Source: Candidatus Heimdallarchaeota archaeon (GTDB lineage Archaea; Asgardarchaeota; Heimdallarchaeia; Heimdallarchaeales; Kariarchaeaceae). Taken from it: DNA of 64,000 bases. A model generated the notes under the pieces. The model searched no databases, was not told the DNA's origin, and saw nothing but the letters and a program-made list of their open reading frames with translations. The position numbers and the translations under genes are program-made. Shown here in pieces: positions 26,354 to 35,207 of this stretch. The stretch covers positions 102,956 to 166,955 of the forward strand of contig JADCLS010000014.1 in the NCBI GenBank assembly GCA_026702845.1. Direction: 5' to 3'. Within the stretch, counting starts at the first letter, position 1, and every line of letters starts with the position of its first letter.

Positions 26354-27391
26354 ATTTAATGAATTAACAACTTGGCCTAATAAAATACTGAATTTATTAC
26401 TTGATGTTCGGTTTCTTTTATTCGCGTACCCATAGGCAAAGGTTTTGAAAAAAAGATCTGAAGATCCTAGTAATTTACTTAATAACTGTTCTTGCATGTC
26501 TAGTTGTTGGGAATTGATACGACCAATATCAACAGTATTGTCTGGTAAATATTCAATGATAGCTGCTCTACTTGGTGGCCATCTTGCATTTTTCATAGAT
26601 AGAAATCCTCTACGCAAGGCAATATTCTTGAGATTTGAGAATTCTAGAAAATAGTATGGTGTATAGCCACGAGTAATCAGATGATAGATAAGCATTGCAA
26701 GAAACCAATTATCAGTTTCTTTTGACACAGTATTGTTGAAAAATTCCTTAGGAGCAGCGAAACCAGGAATACCACCTGTTCCTTTCACAAGTGGCTGAAG
26801 ATCACTTGTATCTTTACCCCCTTTATGATTAGATGCATAGCCTGACCCATCAAGATCCATTATTGTTAGCTGTAATGAATGATCCGGTAATATATTCAAT
26901 CTAATATTTGTTGGTGCCAAATCCCCATGAATAAATTCATACTTATGTAGAAGATCAATTGTATAAGCAAGCTCATACGCTACTTTAATGTACTGCTTAA
27001 ATTCTACCCTAGATTTATCAATTACTTTTAGGCTCAGTTTCATAGTACTTCTATCATACAAATCAAATCCTGGTATATATCTGAAGATTGCACATGAAAA
27101 TCTCTCTTCCTCTATTAGGATACTACCAAAATCAACAGGAAATCCCTGCAAAATAGTGGTCCACAAAAACTTTTTTTGATGTTCCATCATGTGTTTTCTT
27201 AGTCTTGGATATAGATGTTGGGTAATGTACATTGCACGTTGTTGTTCCATGCTATTATTCTTGGCATAGACTTTGATTACCCTCATCTCATTATTCAAGG
27301 TACATTGATAGAGTGTGCTTCTTGAACTGGTCATATGTTGTACAGGTATTCCGAAATACTTGCCTGATCTCAGGATTAGATCTACTTTCAT
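26345..27391 (-). CDS. Ser/Thr protein kinase of a TerY-P-like triad
   Basis: The 348-residue protein has eukaryote-like kinase motifs: Lys40 in Val-Ile-Lys-Val-Tyr-Ala, the catalytic loop His155-Gly-Asp157-Leu-Ala-Pro-Thr-Asn162, a metal-binding Asp179 in Met-Asp-Leu-Asp (in place of Asp-Phe-Gly), and Phe-Ala-Ala-Pro-Lys-Glu in place of the Ala-Pro-Glu motif. No Gly-rich loop is clear at the N-terminus. Essential Lys/Asp/Asn are kept, so activity is likely. Its ATG overlaps the PP2C stop by 4 bp, and a vWA gene precedes both. This order matches the vWA-phosphatase-kinase 'TerY-P' triads known from bacteria, linked to stress and phage defence. Confidence 0.8.
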   Translation of the reverse strand: MKVDLILRSGKYFGIPVQHMTSSRSTLYQCTLNNEMRVIKVYAKNNSMEQQRAMYITQHLYPRLRKHMMEHQKKFLWTTILQGFPVDFGSILIEEERFSCAIFRYIPGFDLYDRSTMKLSLKVIDKSRVEFKQYIKVAYELAYTIDLLHKYEFIHGDLAPTNIRLNILPDHSLQLTIMDLDGSGYASNHKGGKDTSDLQPLVKGTGGIPGFAAPKEFFNNTVSKETDNWFLAMLIYHLITRGYTPYYFLEFSNLKNIALRRGFLSMKNARWPPSRAAIIEYLPDNTVDIGRINSQQLDMQEQLLSKLLGSSDLFFKTFAYGYANKRNRTSSNKFSILLGQVVNSLNLY

Positions 27392-29436
27392 TGAATCAAC
27401 CCTACACTCACAATTCCAAGTGTGATATCATCTGAAATAAATGAATTATCAATAGATGCGAGAAACTCATCTAAAATGACTTGCATCTCAACATCAGAAA
27501 ATAACTGGAGCTTTTTCTTCTTGGATCTGTTTTCTCTAATGAAACGTAACATAACTTGCGGAGTGAAATCTTTAGCTATAGGACCTGCTGGGAATCCCAT
27601 ACCATCTGTAGCAATGACAAAAAAAATCCCTTCATCCAAGAAAGGATTGTTTAAAACCTGGATTACCGGTTCTTTTTGCAATTCCTCTTTAGCTATGAAA
27701 CCGGATAATGCACGAGAGGTCGCTTTATGAGCAAATAACAGGTGAGCAGAAGCACTGACACCATCCGATCGCAACTGGATTATTGTCCCATCTCCCAAGT
27801 AACTGATAAAAGAATGATAACCATCAGTCAATAGGAGAATGAATGTTGTTTTTGAGATTGAATTACGCTCAGAAAGAATATGTTGGATTTTTTTAATTGA
27901 TTCTTTAACAATTATCTCAAAATTGGCATAGATGTAATGAGCATCCACATTGAGAAACTCCTCTTTAAATATTTGAGTACATATTTCTGCTGCTTCTTCC
28001 CCTCCTATCTTATCACCATTGTCTGCAGAACCTGAATTGGAAATACCATCACAAATTACCATACCTCTAATAACACCATCCTTGCTTTGAACTAATGTAT
28101 ATCTATCCTCATCCTTACCAGTTTTAGGTCTATTAGCTGCTGCGACTGCAATATGAGGTGATTGATTTTTGCTAGATAATGTGACTATAGGTTTCAAAAT
28201 CGGTGTTTTCAATTCTCTAACAGGATAATCTGAGGATTTGGGATCGATAATATCTTCTAACAATGGATGATCTTGCTCGAATTCATTTGATAATCCTTTG
28301 AACTGGTCTGAAAGTTGATCTAGTGGTTCAGCTGTAATATTTCTCGTGGGGTCAGATTTTTTCATTTTCTCTTGATTTTGAAACAATAATTTCCCAGAAT
28401 CTAAAAGTGCCATATTATGTTCATCAAAATAATTTTGTAAATAACGTTGAACCGCAGAACTATATTGAGGATATGATTCAATGAAATCAACTACATTTTC
28501 AATTTTTTCTCCTTTAAAATACAAATTCCTAATTTTATTTACCAGTGATTCTAACCGATCTAGTATGATTAGATAATGTATATCATTAGCTTGATCATGA
28601 AGAATTCGATAAGAATACCTTTTCTCCATAGTGATTTTTAATTCTTCAAGTAACATATCTGTAATTTGGTAATAATCACTAATACTCAGGCTGGTTCCTG
28701 CAGTGTATTCTCTTTCAAGACGCTCGTTAATCAATCCAAAAATCAGTTTCTCCAATGAAAATAACCAACCATCATCTTGAATTAAATGAAGTTTGATTTT
28801 AGATATTATTATTTTTTCAAAATCATTGATTTTCACATAAAAGACCATGCAGGTACCATCAGAAAATTGAATTTTTGATACTAAAATGGATGGATCAATT
28901 AGTTTATTATATTCTGATAGAACTAGGTCTTTGATCCAATCTTTCAGGTTAGATTGTAATATTGGTTCACCATAAATAAATACATTATCGTCGTAAATAC
29001 CTACATTTTCAAGTAGTGATCTCATTGAGATAAGTTCTAAAGCATCTGTTTCCTTATAAAACATCTTGAGTTTTTTTATGAGTATTAGTTTGTTGATTAT
29101 TAGAACATCTCTGCTTTGAAAATGTTGAAGAATTATGAAATTTAGAAATTCGCTGTACTCAAACTGATTGAGAATTATTGTTCTTTTTGTGAGCACAGGT
29201 TTGATTGATATGTTATATCGTTCTATCGCTATTTCCTCTAACCAATGAAGTAAATTATAGTGCAATACTTGTTCTACTTTATGTTTACTGTATCCCGTGA
29301 TTTTTGTTACAGATTCACTACTAGTGAAAGGTAGATCAGTAATGCTGGATATGAATACTTCTTTTATCTCAGATGTTGCACTAAAATTGAAAATTGAAAA
29401 CATTATTTTCTGCAGCTTCATGGCCAAATTCTCCAT
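27388..29436 (-). CDS. PP2C-family phosphatase with long N-terminal region (TerY-P-like triad)
   Basis: In this 682-residue protein, residues 428-682 form a PP2C Ser/Thr phosphatase. Metal-binding acidic residues are seen in Gly-Lys-Asp-Glu-Asp-Arg, Val-Ile-Cys-Asp-Gly-Ile, Ala-Thr-Asp-Gly-Met and Ser-Asp-Asp-Ile-Thr-Leu-Gly. The first 430 residues are helical with alternating strands and may be tandem winged-helix-like modules; no family was recognised there. It would remove phosphates placed by the kinase encoded next. It starts 37 bp after the vWA gene and overlaps the kinase gene by 4 bp. The long N-terminal extension is unusual for the PP2C of such triads and may be a sensor or nucleic acid-binding part. 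Confidence 0.85.
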   Translation of the reverse strand: MENLAMKLQKIMFSIFNFSATSEIKEVFISSITDLPFTSSESVTKITGYSKHKVEQVLHYNLLHWLEEIAIERYNISIKPVLTKRTIILNQFEYSEFLNFIILQHFQSRDVLIINKLILIKKLKMFYKETDALELISMRSLLENVGIYDDNVFIYGEPILQSNLKDWIKDLVLSEYNKLIDPSILVSKIQFSDGTCMVFYVKINDFEKIIISKIKLHLIQDDGWLFSLEKLIFGLINERLEREYTAGTSLSISDYYQITDMLLEELKITMEKRYSYRILHDQANDIHYLIILDRLESLVNKIRNLYFKGEKIENVVDFIESYPQYSSAVQRYLQNYFDEHNMALLDSGKLLFQNQEKMKKSDPTRNITAEPLDQLSDQFKGLSNEFEQDHPLLEDIIDPKSSDYPVRELKTPILKPIVTLSSKNQSPHIAVAAANRPKTGKDEDRYTLVQSKDGVIRGMVICDGISNSGSADNGDKIGGEEAAEICTQIFKEEFLNVDAHYIYANFEIIVKESIKKIQHILSERNSISKTTFILLLTDGYHSFISYLGDGTIIQLRSDGVSASAHLLFAHKATSRALSGFIAKEELQKEPVIQVLNNPFLDEGIFFVIATDGMGFPAGPIAKDFTPQVMLRFIRENRSKKKKLQLFSDVEMQVILDEFLASIDNSFISDDITLGIVSVGLIQ

Positions 29437-29473
29437 ATATCGTATTCAGAGTAGAGATGTACGATAATGCATC

Positions 29474-30253
29474 TCATTTGTTGATCAATAATGTTGTGGA
29501 ACTGGTAAAGAATTCTCGTAATAATTCAGGAGAATCAGTTTCCAAATAATTCCGTGAACTCTGTGCAATAGCCTTTAACATATCCTCATTATTTTGATTA
29601 CCTCCATAAGAGATAGTACAAATAGGATAACGAGTATTGATATCATTAGCCAAATTGAGAGGATCCTCACCTAAATTGTGTTTACCATCGGAAAGAAGAA
29701 AAATCACAACACTACGATCTGAAATGGTCTGAAATGCATTATCTGAAGCCTCATCTTTCATAAATAATTCTGCAATACTCTGGGCTCGATCTAGAGCCGC
29801 AGTAATATTTGTTCGGCCTCCTCCCGTAAGTTCAATGGGACTTTCAATCACATCCACCAAATCAAATAATTTTTCATCTGGATACTCATGAGTAAGATTA
29901 CCCCACAATTCAGAATTACCTAATAAGGTCTCAAGAGAAACATACTCATCACCTAAAATGAGTTGAGGACTTTCAGAAAAGGCAACTGCGGCAATATAGA
30001 ATGACTTCCTTGCACTTGAACCAGCAAGTCTTCCAAGAAATGCATTTGCTGCATCTCTTACCTCAATTGATTTGGTTCTTGTAGTACTTTTCCCTAGATT
30101 CCTCATGCTAGTTGAACCATCAAGCACAAATACTACAAGATTAAGATGATTTACTTCTTGCAATTCATTGATTTCCAAATCAAAAGCAGCATTGTTTTCC
30201 ATCATCATCTCCAAATCATCATTTAATTGTTCATTAAATTCTTCATTTGACAT
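29474..30253 (-). CDS. von Willebrand factor A domain protein (TerY-like)
   Basis: The ATG at 30253 (Met-Ser-Asn-Glu-Glu) is chosen because GGTGA precedes it closely; the longer frame starts at 30334. The 259-residue product has a full metal ion-dependent adhesion site: Asp-Gly-Ser-Thr-Ser near residue 46, Thr in Gly-Gly-Gly-Arg-Thr-Asn, and Asp in Leu-Leu-Ser-Asp-Gly-Lys. No signal peptide or membrane helix, so it is cytoplasmic, as TerY proteins are. It is the first gene of an operon with the PP2C phosphatase and kinase. In such triads the vWA protein is thought to be the phosphorylation target or scaffold; that role here is inferred. Confidence 0.85.
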   Translation of the reverse strand: MSNEEFNEQLNDDLEMMMENNAAFDLEINELQEVNHLNLVVFVLDGSTSMRNLGKSTTRTKSIEVRDAANAFLGRLAGSSARKSFYIAAVAFSESPQLILGDEYVSLETLLGNSELWGNLTHEYPDEKLFDLVDVIESPIELTGGGRTNITAALDRAQSIAELFMKDEASDNAFQTISDRSVVIFLLSDGKHNLGEDPLNLANDINTRYPICTISYGGNQNNEDMLKAIAQSSRNYLETDSPELLREFFTSSTTLLINK

Positions 30254-30480
30254 TATTTTCACCATGACATTGTATTCACTAGAATGACTAATGATAGGCA
30301 CCCTAGACGAGATACAAATAATATATGATTTCACTAGTTAATAAATGTGACTGAAACGTCAACTATATTGTGAAATAAAATTCATCAATATGTGAAATAT
30401 TGTTCATTGGTTTATTGAATTTATTGTCACCTAATTTTCAAGAGTTTCCAAAAAAATCAGATGCAGATACTACATTCACA

Positions 30481-31221
30481 TTAGAATTTATTTATTATCT
30501 CTACAATTTGAGGTAACACAATAGCACAATCACTTTCGATTTTATAGTCACATTGATCATCCAAAGCTGTTTCTCCTAAATTTATAATGATTAATTTTGC
30601 TCCATTTTTCTTGGCTTTTCTTGGAAACGTAACTGCAGGATAAACTGATAATGAAGAACCAATTACCAAGAATACATCTGCTTGTTGTGTATGCTTATTA
30701 GAATCTTTCATCTCACTCTCAGGCATTGGATCCTCGAAATTAATGATGCTTGATATTATACGACTATGACATGATGGGCAAGAAGGTTGGCCTTCAACAA
30801 CCGTACTAGTTCGATATCCTCCTCCATATTTTCTCTTGTCCCAACCAATTTCACTATCCAGGTATCGTTTATCACATTTAAAGCATTTGAAATAGTTAGT
30901 ATTTCCATGCAATTCTGCAATATTTTTTGGTTTTATTCCTGATTTAATATGTAACCCATCTACATTTTGACTGATTAAAAATTTCATTATACCCATATTT
31001 TGAAGTTCCACTACAGCATAATGTGCTGCATTTGGTTCATGTTCTGCCAAAGGTTTGCTCAGTGGTTTGGGTTTTTTACCCTGATCACGTAGTGTCCATA
31101 CTCCTTCTGGACCTCGATAATCAGGTAGGCCGCTTGGAGTAGAAATTCCAGCTCCTGTAAAGATAACAAGATATTTACTATCGGCGATTATTGCTGATAC
31201 TTCTACTAATATTGAATTCAT
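30481..31221 (-). CDS. SIRT6/7-like NAD-dependent protein deacylase (sirtuin)
   Basis: The ATG at 31221 (Met-Asn-Ser-Ile-Leu) is preferred, as a TATA-like ATATTTTTT lies about 25-35 bases upstream. The 246-residue protein has the sirtuin NAD site (Thr-Gly-Ala-Gly-Ile-Ser, then Asp-Tyr-Arg-Gly-Pro), the catalytic region Gln-Asn-Val-Asp-Gly-Leu-His and His-Gly-Asn, and two Cys pairs for zinc. Gly-Val-Trp-Thr after the Arg-Gly-Pro, and Ser-Gln-Asn-Val-Asp-Gly-Leu-His followed by Ser-Gly, resemble the eukaryotic SIRT6/SIRT7 class more than the short bacterial class. It would remove acyl groups from lysines using NAD in the cytoplasm or on chromatin. Confidence 0.9.
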   Translation of the reverse strand: MNSILVEVSAIIADSKYLVIFTGAGISTPSGLPDYRGPEGVWTLRDQGKKPKPLSKPLAEHEPNAAHYAVVELQNMGIMKFLISQNVDGLHIKSGIKPKNIAELHGNTNYFKCFKCDKRYLDSEIGWDKRKYGGGYRTSTVVEGQPSCPSCHSRIISSIINFEDPMPESEMKDSNKHTQQADVFLVIGSSLSVYPAVTFPRKAKKNGAKLIIINLGETALDDQCDYKIESDCAIVLPQIVEIINKF

Positions 31222-31279
31222 TAAGTATATTTGAGTATTCAAATTAAAAAATATACTCACAAGAAGATGTATATGTCAA

Positions 31280-31819
31280 TTATAATTGATTATATGAGTG
31301 ACCAACACGTGTATGAGCCTCACTCAGAGCAGAATTGGCTTCTTGTACCTCATATTTAAAACCAGTGGCCACTCGTTCATTGTTATCGAGTACGAAACCT
31401 GATTTCGCAATAGATTCTGCTTGTCGTGATGCAGTTCGACGAGTGATTAAACTGGCCTCAGAAGGTAGACTCAGAAGTACAGTCTGTGCATCGAGATTTA
31501 TCTCCACAGTCGCTCTGCTATCGCTTGAGCTCTTTGGATTATGAACAAATTCTCCATCAATAAAGTGTAACTTGATTACATTACCCTTATGAGCTGCTTT
31601 TCCAGCTGACCTTGCAGGTATATATTGACGAGAAGTTGCTGATTCTTTTGTAGTTTCGGCTTCCTTGGGAGGAGAATATGATGGTGTTGTCTTTTTCTCC
31701 TTGATTTTTGGAAGAATATCATATAGTTTTATGATAATGTCTTCCTTTGATTTCCCCAGCTCAGCAGAAAGTTCCAATATTGATTTTTCGATTTTATCGA
31801 AGATAATATCGTCACTCAT
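31280..31819 (-). CDS. Short paralogue of the gelsolin protein's C-terminal domain
   Basis: This 179-residue protein has a helical N-terminus (residues 1-42, Ile-Leu-Glu-Leu-Ser-Ala-Glu-Leu-Gly-Lys), a Pro/Ser/Thr-rich linker, and a C-terminal domain from about residue 80. That domain is clearly homologous to the last 103 residues of the gelsolin-like protein upstream: both contain [23 protein letters not shown] and [12 protein letters not shown]. No known family was recognised. Soluble, no signal. Tandem placement and the shared domain suggest a duplication and possibly heterodimers through this domain. Confidence 0.75.
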   Translation of the reverse strand: MSDDIIFDKIEKSILELSAELGKSKEDIIIKLYDILPKIKEKKTTPSYSPPKEAETTKESATSRQYIPARSAGKAAHKGNVIKLHFIDGEFVHNPKSSSDSRATVEINLDAQTVLLSLPSEASLITRRTASRQAESIAKSGFVLDNNERVATGFKYEVQEANSALSEAHTRVGHSYNQL

Positions 31820-32014
31820 AACTGTAAGAAAGATTTACTATGATTTAAAAATTTCGTAAATTTGTTTACATCAACGCTTCATTTTCTGCTTTCAAATTCA
31901 AAATAAACTAGAATTCTATTACAGGATTGAAGTTTAAATGGAATTATTAATCTCTATGTTTATTATTGATTAATTTTGTAATCGTCAATTATAGCGGTTT
32001 TTATCTAACTAGGT

Positions 32015-33736
32015 TTATTGATTGTAAGAATGACCTACTCGAGTATGAGCTTCAGTTAATGCTGAATCGGTTTCAATTACCTCATAATCATAACCAATGC
32101 CGATTCTTTCATTAGATTTTAGCAAGAACCCTGATTTTGCAATAGATTCAGCTTGTCTTGATGCTGTTCTTCTTACAATTAAACCTGCATCACTTCCAAA
32201 TGTTAGTGATACTTTTTGACCAGGTACAGAAACCTCAACAATTGCTTTTGCAGAACTTGAATCCTTGGGATTTTCAACAAATTCACCATCAATAAAGAAT
32301 AATTTTACAACTCCTTTAACTGGACCAGCCTTTGCCTTAGCCTCAGCTTCTGCCTTCAATCTAGCCTCTTCCTCTGCTTTGGCCTTAGCTTCTGCTTCTG
32401 CTTTGGCTTTTGCCTCAGCTTCTGCCTTCAGCCTGGCTTCTTCCTCTGCTTTGGCTTTAGCTTCTGCTTCTGCCTTCAGTCTTGCTTCTTCCTCGGCCTT
32501 TGCCTTAGCCTCAGCTTCTGCCTTCAATCTTGCTTCTTCCTCGGCTTTGGCTTTAGCTTCTGCTTCTGCCTTCAATCTTGCTTCTTCCTCGGCTTTGGCT
32601 TTTGCCTCAGCTTCTGCCTTCAATCTTGCCTCTTCCTCGGCCTTTGCCTTAGCCTCAGCTTCTGCCTTCAATCTTGCCTCTTCCTCCGCTTTGGCTTTTG
32701 CCTCAGCTTCAGCTTTGGCTTTCTCTTCGGCTTCCTTGGCAAGCCTCTCCTCCTCAGCTTTTTTGGCTGCTTCTGCTTCAGCTGCCTTTGCAGCTTCTTC
32801 AGCAGCTGTGTCAACTGCAGGTGTCTCCTCAACAGGAGCTACCGGAGTTTCTTCAGGTTTTGTATCTCTTTCAGCAACAGGTGCTGGGGTTAAATCGGGT
32901 TTCTCTTCTTCACTCATATTGAACGTATCCCTTTCTGATTGTGGTACAGAATCTACTGTTTTAACAACTTCCCTTGCTCGAGGGTCATTTGGGTCAGCAT
33001 CCGCAAATTCTTTGTCATCTTCTGCCTTAGCTTCTTCTGCTGTTTGATATTCCTCTGGTCGATATTCCAATTCTCTCTGATCTTCAACAGAAACAACAGG
33101 GCCAGAATCTTTGGCTTTTTCAAGAAATTCGTAGAATGCCTTTTCTGTTTTTCCTCCCTCATCCTCATAAATTGTATATTGCAAAGGAAGATAACTTCTC
33201 TCTGCATCAATTTTTTGTAGTACTTTTTGTCCTTCCATTCGTTCCTCTCTATTCGCTTGATTACCTACCCAAAGGTATACATTCTCGTTACCATCTAGGA
33301 CAAAGACATCTTCTGATTTCAAACTAGATTTATCTAGTGGTACTTCCTCAATAAATGCTTCATCAAATGCAAAGGTTTCCTCCTTTGTAAAAATGCGGAA
33401 AAGTTTGTATTCGACCATATCCAATTCAGCTGATTTAAGGAAACCTGGTGTATCATCATCAATTACTTCAAAATTGAGTAAAGATTTAAATTCATCACTT
33501 TCCTCACCTTGCAAGACGGTGTAAACATTTGGTTCTCCACCTCTTTCTTGATTATCGATCTTATTAGCGACCCAAGCGCCAGCTCCCTTCTCATCTACAC
33601 TTGAATCTTTACCAATCCAAATATAAAGATCAGAATCATTATCAATTACATACACATCTCCATCCTTGAAGATATACTTATCCCCTTCTTTATCTAGGGT
33701 CTCCATATTTTTACCAACTATGTGCAAAACTTTCAT
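32015..33736 (-). CDS. Two-domain gelsolin-like protein with Ala/Glu/Lys helix and novel C-terminal domain
   Basis: Residues 1-100 and about 110-215 are two gelsolin/severin/villin-like domains: [15 protein letters not shown], and later Glu-Asp-Val-Phe-Val-Leu-Asp with Val-Tyr-Leu-Trp-Val-Gly. Two-domain gelsolins of Asgard archaea are known to regulate actin filaments in a calcium-dependent way. An acidic, Pro-rich linker follows (about residues 215-310), then an Ala/Glu/Lys repeat region (339-470) that should form a long single helix or coiled coil. The last 103 residues are the domain shared with the next gene. Cytoplasmic. It probably links actin-like filaments to something held by the C-terminal domain. 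This is the strongest Asgard marker in the window. Confidence 0.85.
   Translation of the reverse strand: MKVLHIVGKNMETLDKEGDKYIFKDGDVYVIDNDSDLYIWIGKDSSVDEKGAGAWVANKIDNQERGGEPNVYTVLQGEESDEFKSLLNFEVIDDDTPGFLKSAELDMVEYKLFRIFTKEETFAFDEAFIEEVPLDKSSLKSEDVFVLDGNENVYLWVGNQANREERMEGQKVLQKIDAERSYLPLQYTIYEDEGGKTEKAFYEFLEKAKDSGPVVSVEDQRELEYRPEEYQTAEEAKAEDDKEFADADPNDPRAREVVKTVDSVPQSERDTFNMSEEEKPDLTPAPVAERDTKPEETPVAPVEETPAVDTAAEEAAKAAEAEAAKKAEEERLAKEAEEKAKAEAEAKAKAEEEARLKAEAEAKAKAEEEARLKAEAEAKAKAEEEARLKAEAEAKAKAEEEARLKAEAEAKAKAEEEARLKAEAEAKAKAEEEARLKAEAEAKAKAEAEAKAKAEEEARLKAEAEAKAKAGPVKGVVKLFFIDGEFVENPKDSSSAKAIVEVSVPGQKVSLTFGSDAGLIVRRTASRQAESIAKSGFLLKSNERIGIGYDYEVIETDSALTEAHTRVGHSYNQ
32327..32722 (-). repeat. 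Tandem 48-bp coding repeat (Ala/Glu/Lys helix)
   Basis: Inside the gelsolin-like gene, about 396 bp encode seven copies of a 16-residue unit, [16 protein letters not shown]. One copy has an 8-residue expansion. Copies differ mostly by silent changes (for example gcctct/gcttct and cctc/ctcg variants), so the protein repeat is conserved more than the DNA. Copy number is likely to vary between strains. The opposite strand shows a long Ser/Ala/Phe/Leu open frame that is a by-product of this repeat. Confidence 0.85.
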
Positions 33737-33931
33737 TTTGGAATCTAACCTATGTTAATCAATTATAATTTATAAAAGCTACACCTTTGTTTTATTTTTT
33801 TTTTATTTAATTTCACTATCATTTAACACATTCAAATGTCGATAAGAGAACTCAAACCTGTAGGGATTTTATCTACAAATAATCAATGAACCCTAGATAT
33901 GATTAAGAATTGATTGTAAATCTTGTTAAGT

Positions 33932-34765
33932 ATGCAACACAATGAAGGTAATTTTACAGGGTTGAATAATAATTCAATCTATTATCAAAATTGGCAACCA
34001 GAGAATGTTAAAGCTGTGGTTCTCATTACTCATGGTTTTGGAGAACATTCAGGAAGGTACATGAATGTAGTTGATACACTGATTCCTGAAGGATATGCTG
34101 TTTGGGCTCTTGATCATCGAGGTCATGGCAAATCAGAGGGAAAAAGAAATTTTGTAAATAGGTTTACTGATTATTTGCAGGATGTGCAATCTTTCAAGCA
34201 GATTGTGAGGAAGGCTCATCCCGATATCCCATTACATTTACTAGGTCATTCTATGGGGAGTATAATTGCTAATAATTATATGGCCTTATATGCAGACCAG
34301 GATGATTTCACAACACTAATTCTCTCAGGTACAGGAGCTGCTCCTGGACCTGGAATAAATGGGGTGACGATTATTCTTTCCAAAATATTCTCTGTTTTAC
34401 TACCGGGAATAAGTATAGCATCTGGACTTGATCCCAATTTTATTTCTCATGATCAAGCTGTCATTGATGCGTATATCAACGATCCTTTAGTGCTTTTTGA
34501 TAAAATCACCCCAAGGCTCGGAGCTGAAATGATGAAATATCTAATGAGGATGAATGAATCTGCTTCAAGCAATCCCCTGCCAACTTTTCTGCAAATTGGG
34601 AGTGAGGATGAAAGTTTTGATCCCAATTCATGGCAAGGGTTGATTGATAGTTTTCCAAATAAGGATAAAAAATTAGCCGTTTACGAAGGTTATAGGCATG
34701 AAGTCTATAATGAAGTGGAAAAACAAGCCCTTATAGATCTCAAAGATTGGTTGAATGCTCACTAA
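33932..34765 (+). CDS. Alpha/beta hydrolase, monoacylglycerol lipase-like
   Basis: The ATG at 33932 (Met-Gln-His-Asn-Glu) is preferred over the TTG at 33923. The 277-residue product has the oxyanion segment His-Gly-Phe-Gly-Glu-His-Ser-Gly-Arg-Tyr, the nucleophile elbow Gly-His-Ser-Met-Gly, an Asp in Gly-Ser-Glu-Asp-Glu-Ser-Phe, and the catalytic His in Gly-Tyr-Arg-His-Glu-Val-Tyr-Asn-Glu. Together with Asp-His-Arg-Gly-His-Gly-Lys-Ser this matches monoacylglycerol lipase/lysophospholipase (serine aminopeptidase S33 family). It is likely to cleave lipid esters in the cytoplasm or on the membrane face. No signal peptide. Confidence 0.85.
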   Translation: MQHNEGNFTGLNNNSIYYQNWQPENVKAVVLITHGFGEHSGRYMNVVDTLIPEGYAVWALDHRGHGKSEGKRNFVNRFTDYLQDVQSFKQIVRKAHPDIPLHLLGHSMGSIIANNYMALYADQDDFTTLILSGTGAAPGPGINGVTIILSKIFSVLLPGISIASGLDPNFISHDQAVIDAYINDPLVLFDKITPRLGAEMMKYLMRMNESASSNPLPTFLQIGSEDESFDPNSWQGLIDSFPNKDKKLAVYEGYRHEVYNEVEKQALIDLKDWLNAH

Positions 34766-34820
34766 TTCAAAGTGACTATACCTTAAAGTATACAAATACA
34801 TTCCTTTTTCAATTCTTTTA

Positions 34821-35207
34821 ATGAATATCCCTAACAAAGATAGACGTATCTCTCAATCAAACAGAATTGGTGATGAAATGTATGGAAGCAATTGGAAAGC
34901 AATTATTGATGGTATTGACTCAATTGATCCGACCTTCGCTGAGTTTCTTCAAGAAATTCCCTATGGCAGTGTTTATCCACGTGAAGGTTTAGATATCAAA
35001 AAAAGAGAAATTGCAGCGATTAGCGTATTGACTCAATTGAATCTCAAACCTCAATTGAAATCACATATACTTGCAGGACTTAAGGTTGGCCTAACTAAGC
35101 AAGAAATTCTTGAGTTAATTCTGCATATATCGATGTTTATCGGTTTTCCTTTGGCTTTGGATGCATTGAAGGTAGCTCATGAAGTATTTAAAGAGAAAAA
35201 TGTCTAG
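34821..35207 (+). CDS. Carboxymuconolactone decarboxylase-like (CMD) protein
   Basis: A 128-residue all-helical protein of the CMD family: Leu-Asp-Ile-Lys-Lys-Arg-Glu-Ile-Ala-Ala-Ile-Ser, Leu-Lys-Ser-His-Ile-Leu-Ala-Gly-Leu, and Gly-Leu-Thr-Lys-Gln-Glu-Ile-Leu-Glu. It has no Cys pair, so it is not an AhpD-type alkylhydroperoxidase but is closer to the PcaC (decarboxylase) type. The substrate is unknown. It overlaps the convergent antiporter gene by 4 bp. Confidence 0.75.
   Translation: MNIPNKDRRISQSNRIGDEMYGSNWKAIIDGIDSIDPTFAEFLQEIPYGSVYPREGLDIKKREIAAISVLTQLNLKPQLKSHILAGLKVGLTKQEILELILHISMFIGFPLALDALKVAHEVFKEKNV

Noticed and set aside
32265..33047. Long plus-strand Ser/Ala/Phe/Leu open frame opposite the gelsolin gene
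   Set aside because: It is the antisense reading of the Ala/Glu/Lys repeat; composition is explained by that and it has no start signal or homology-like features.
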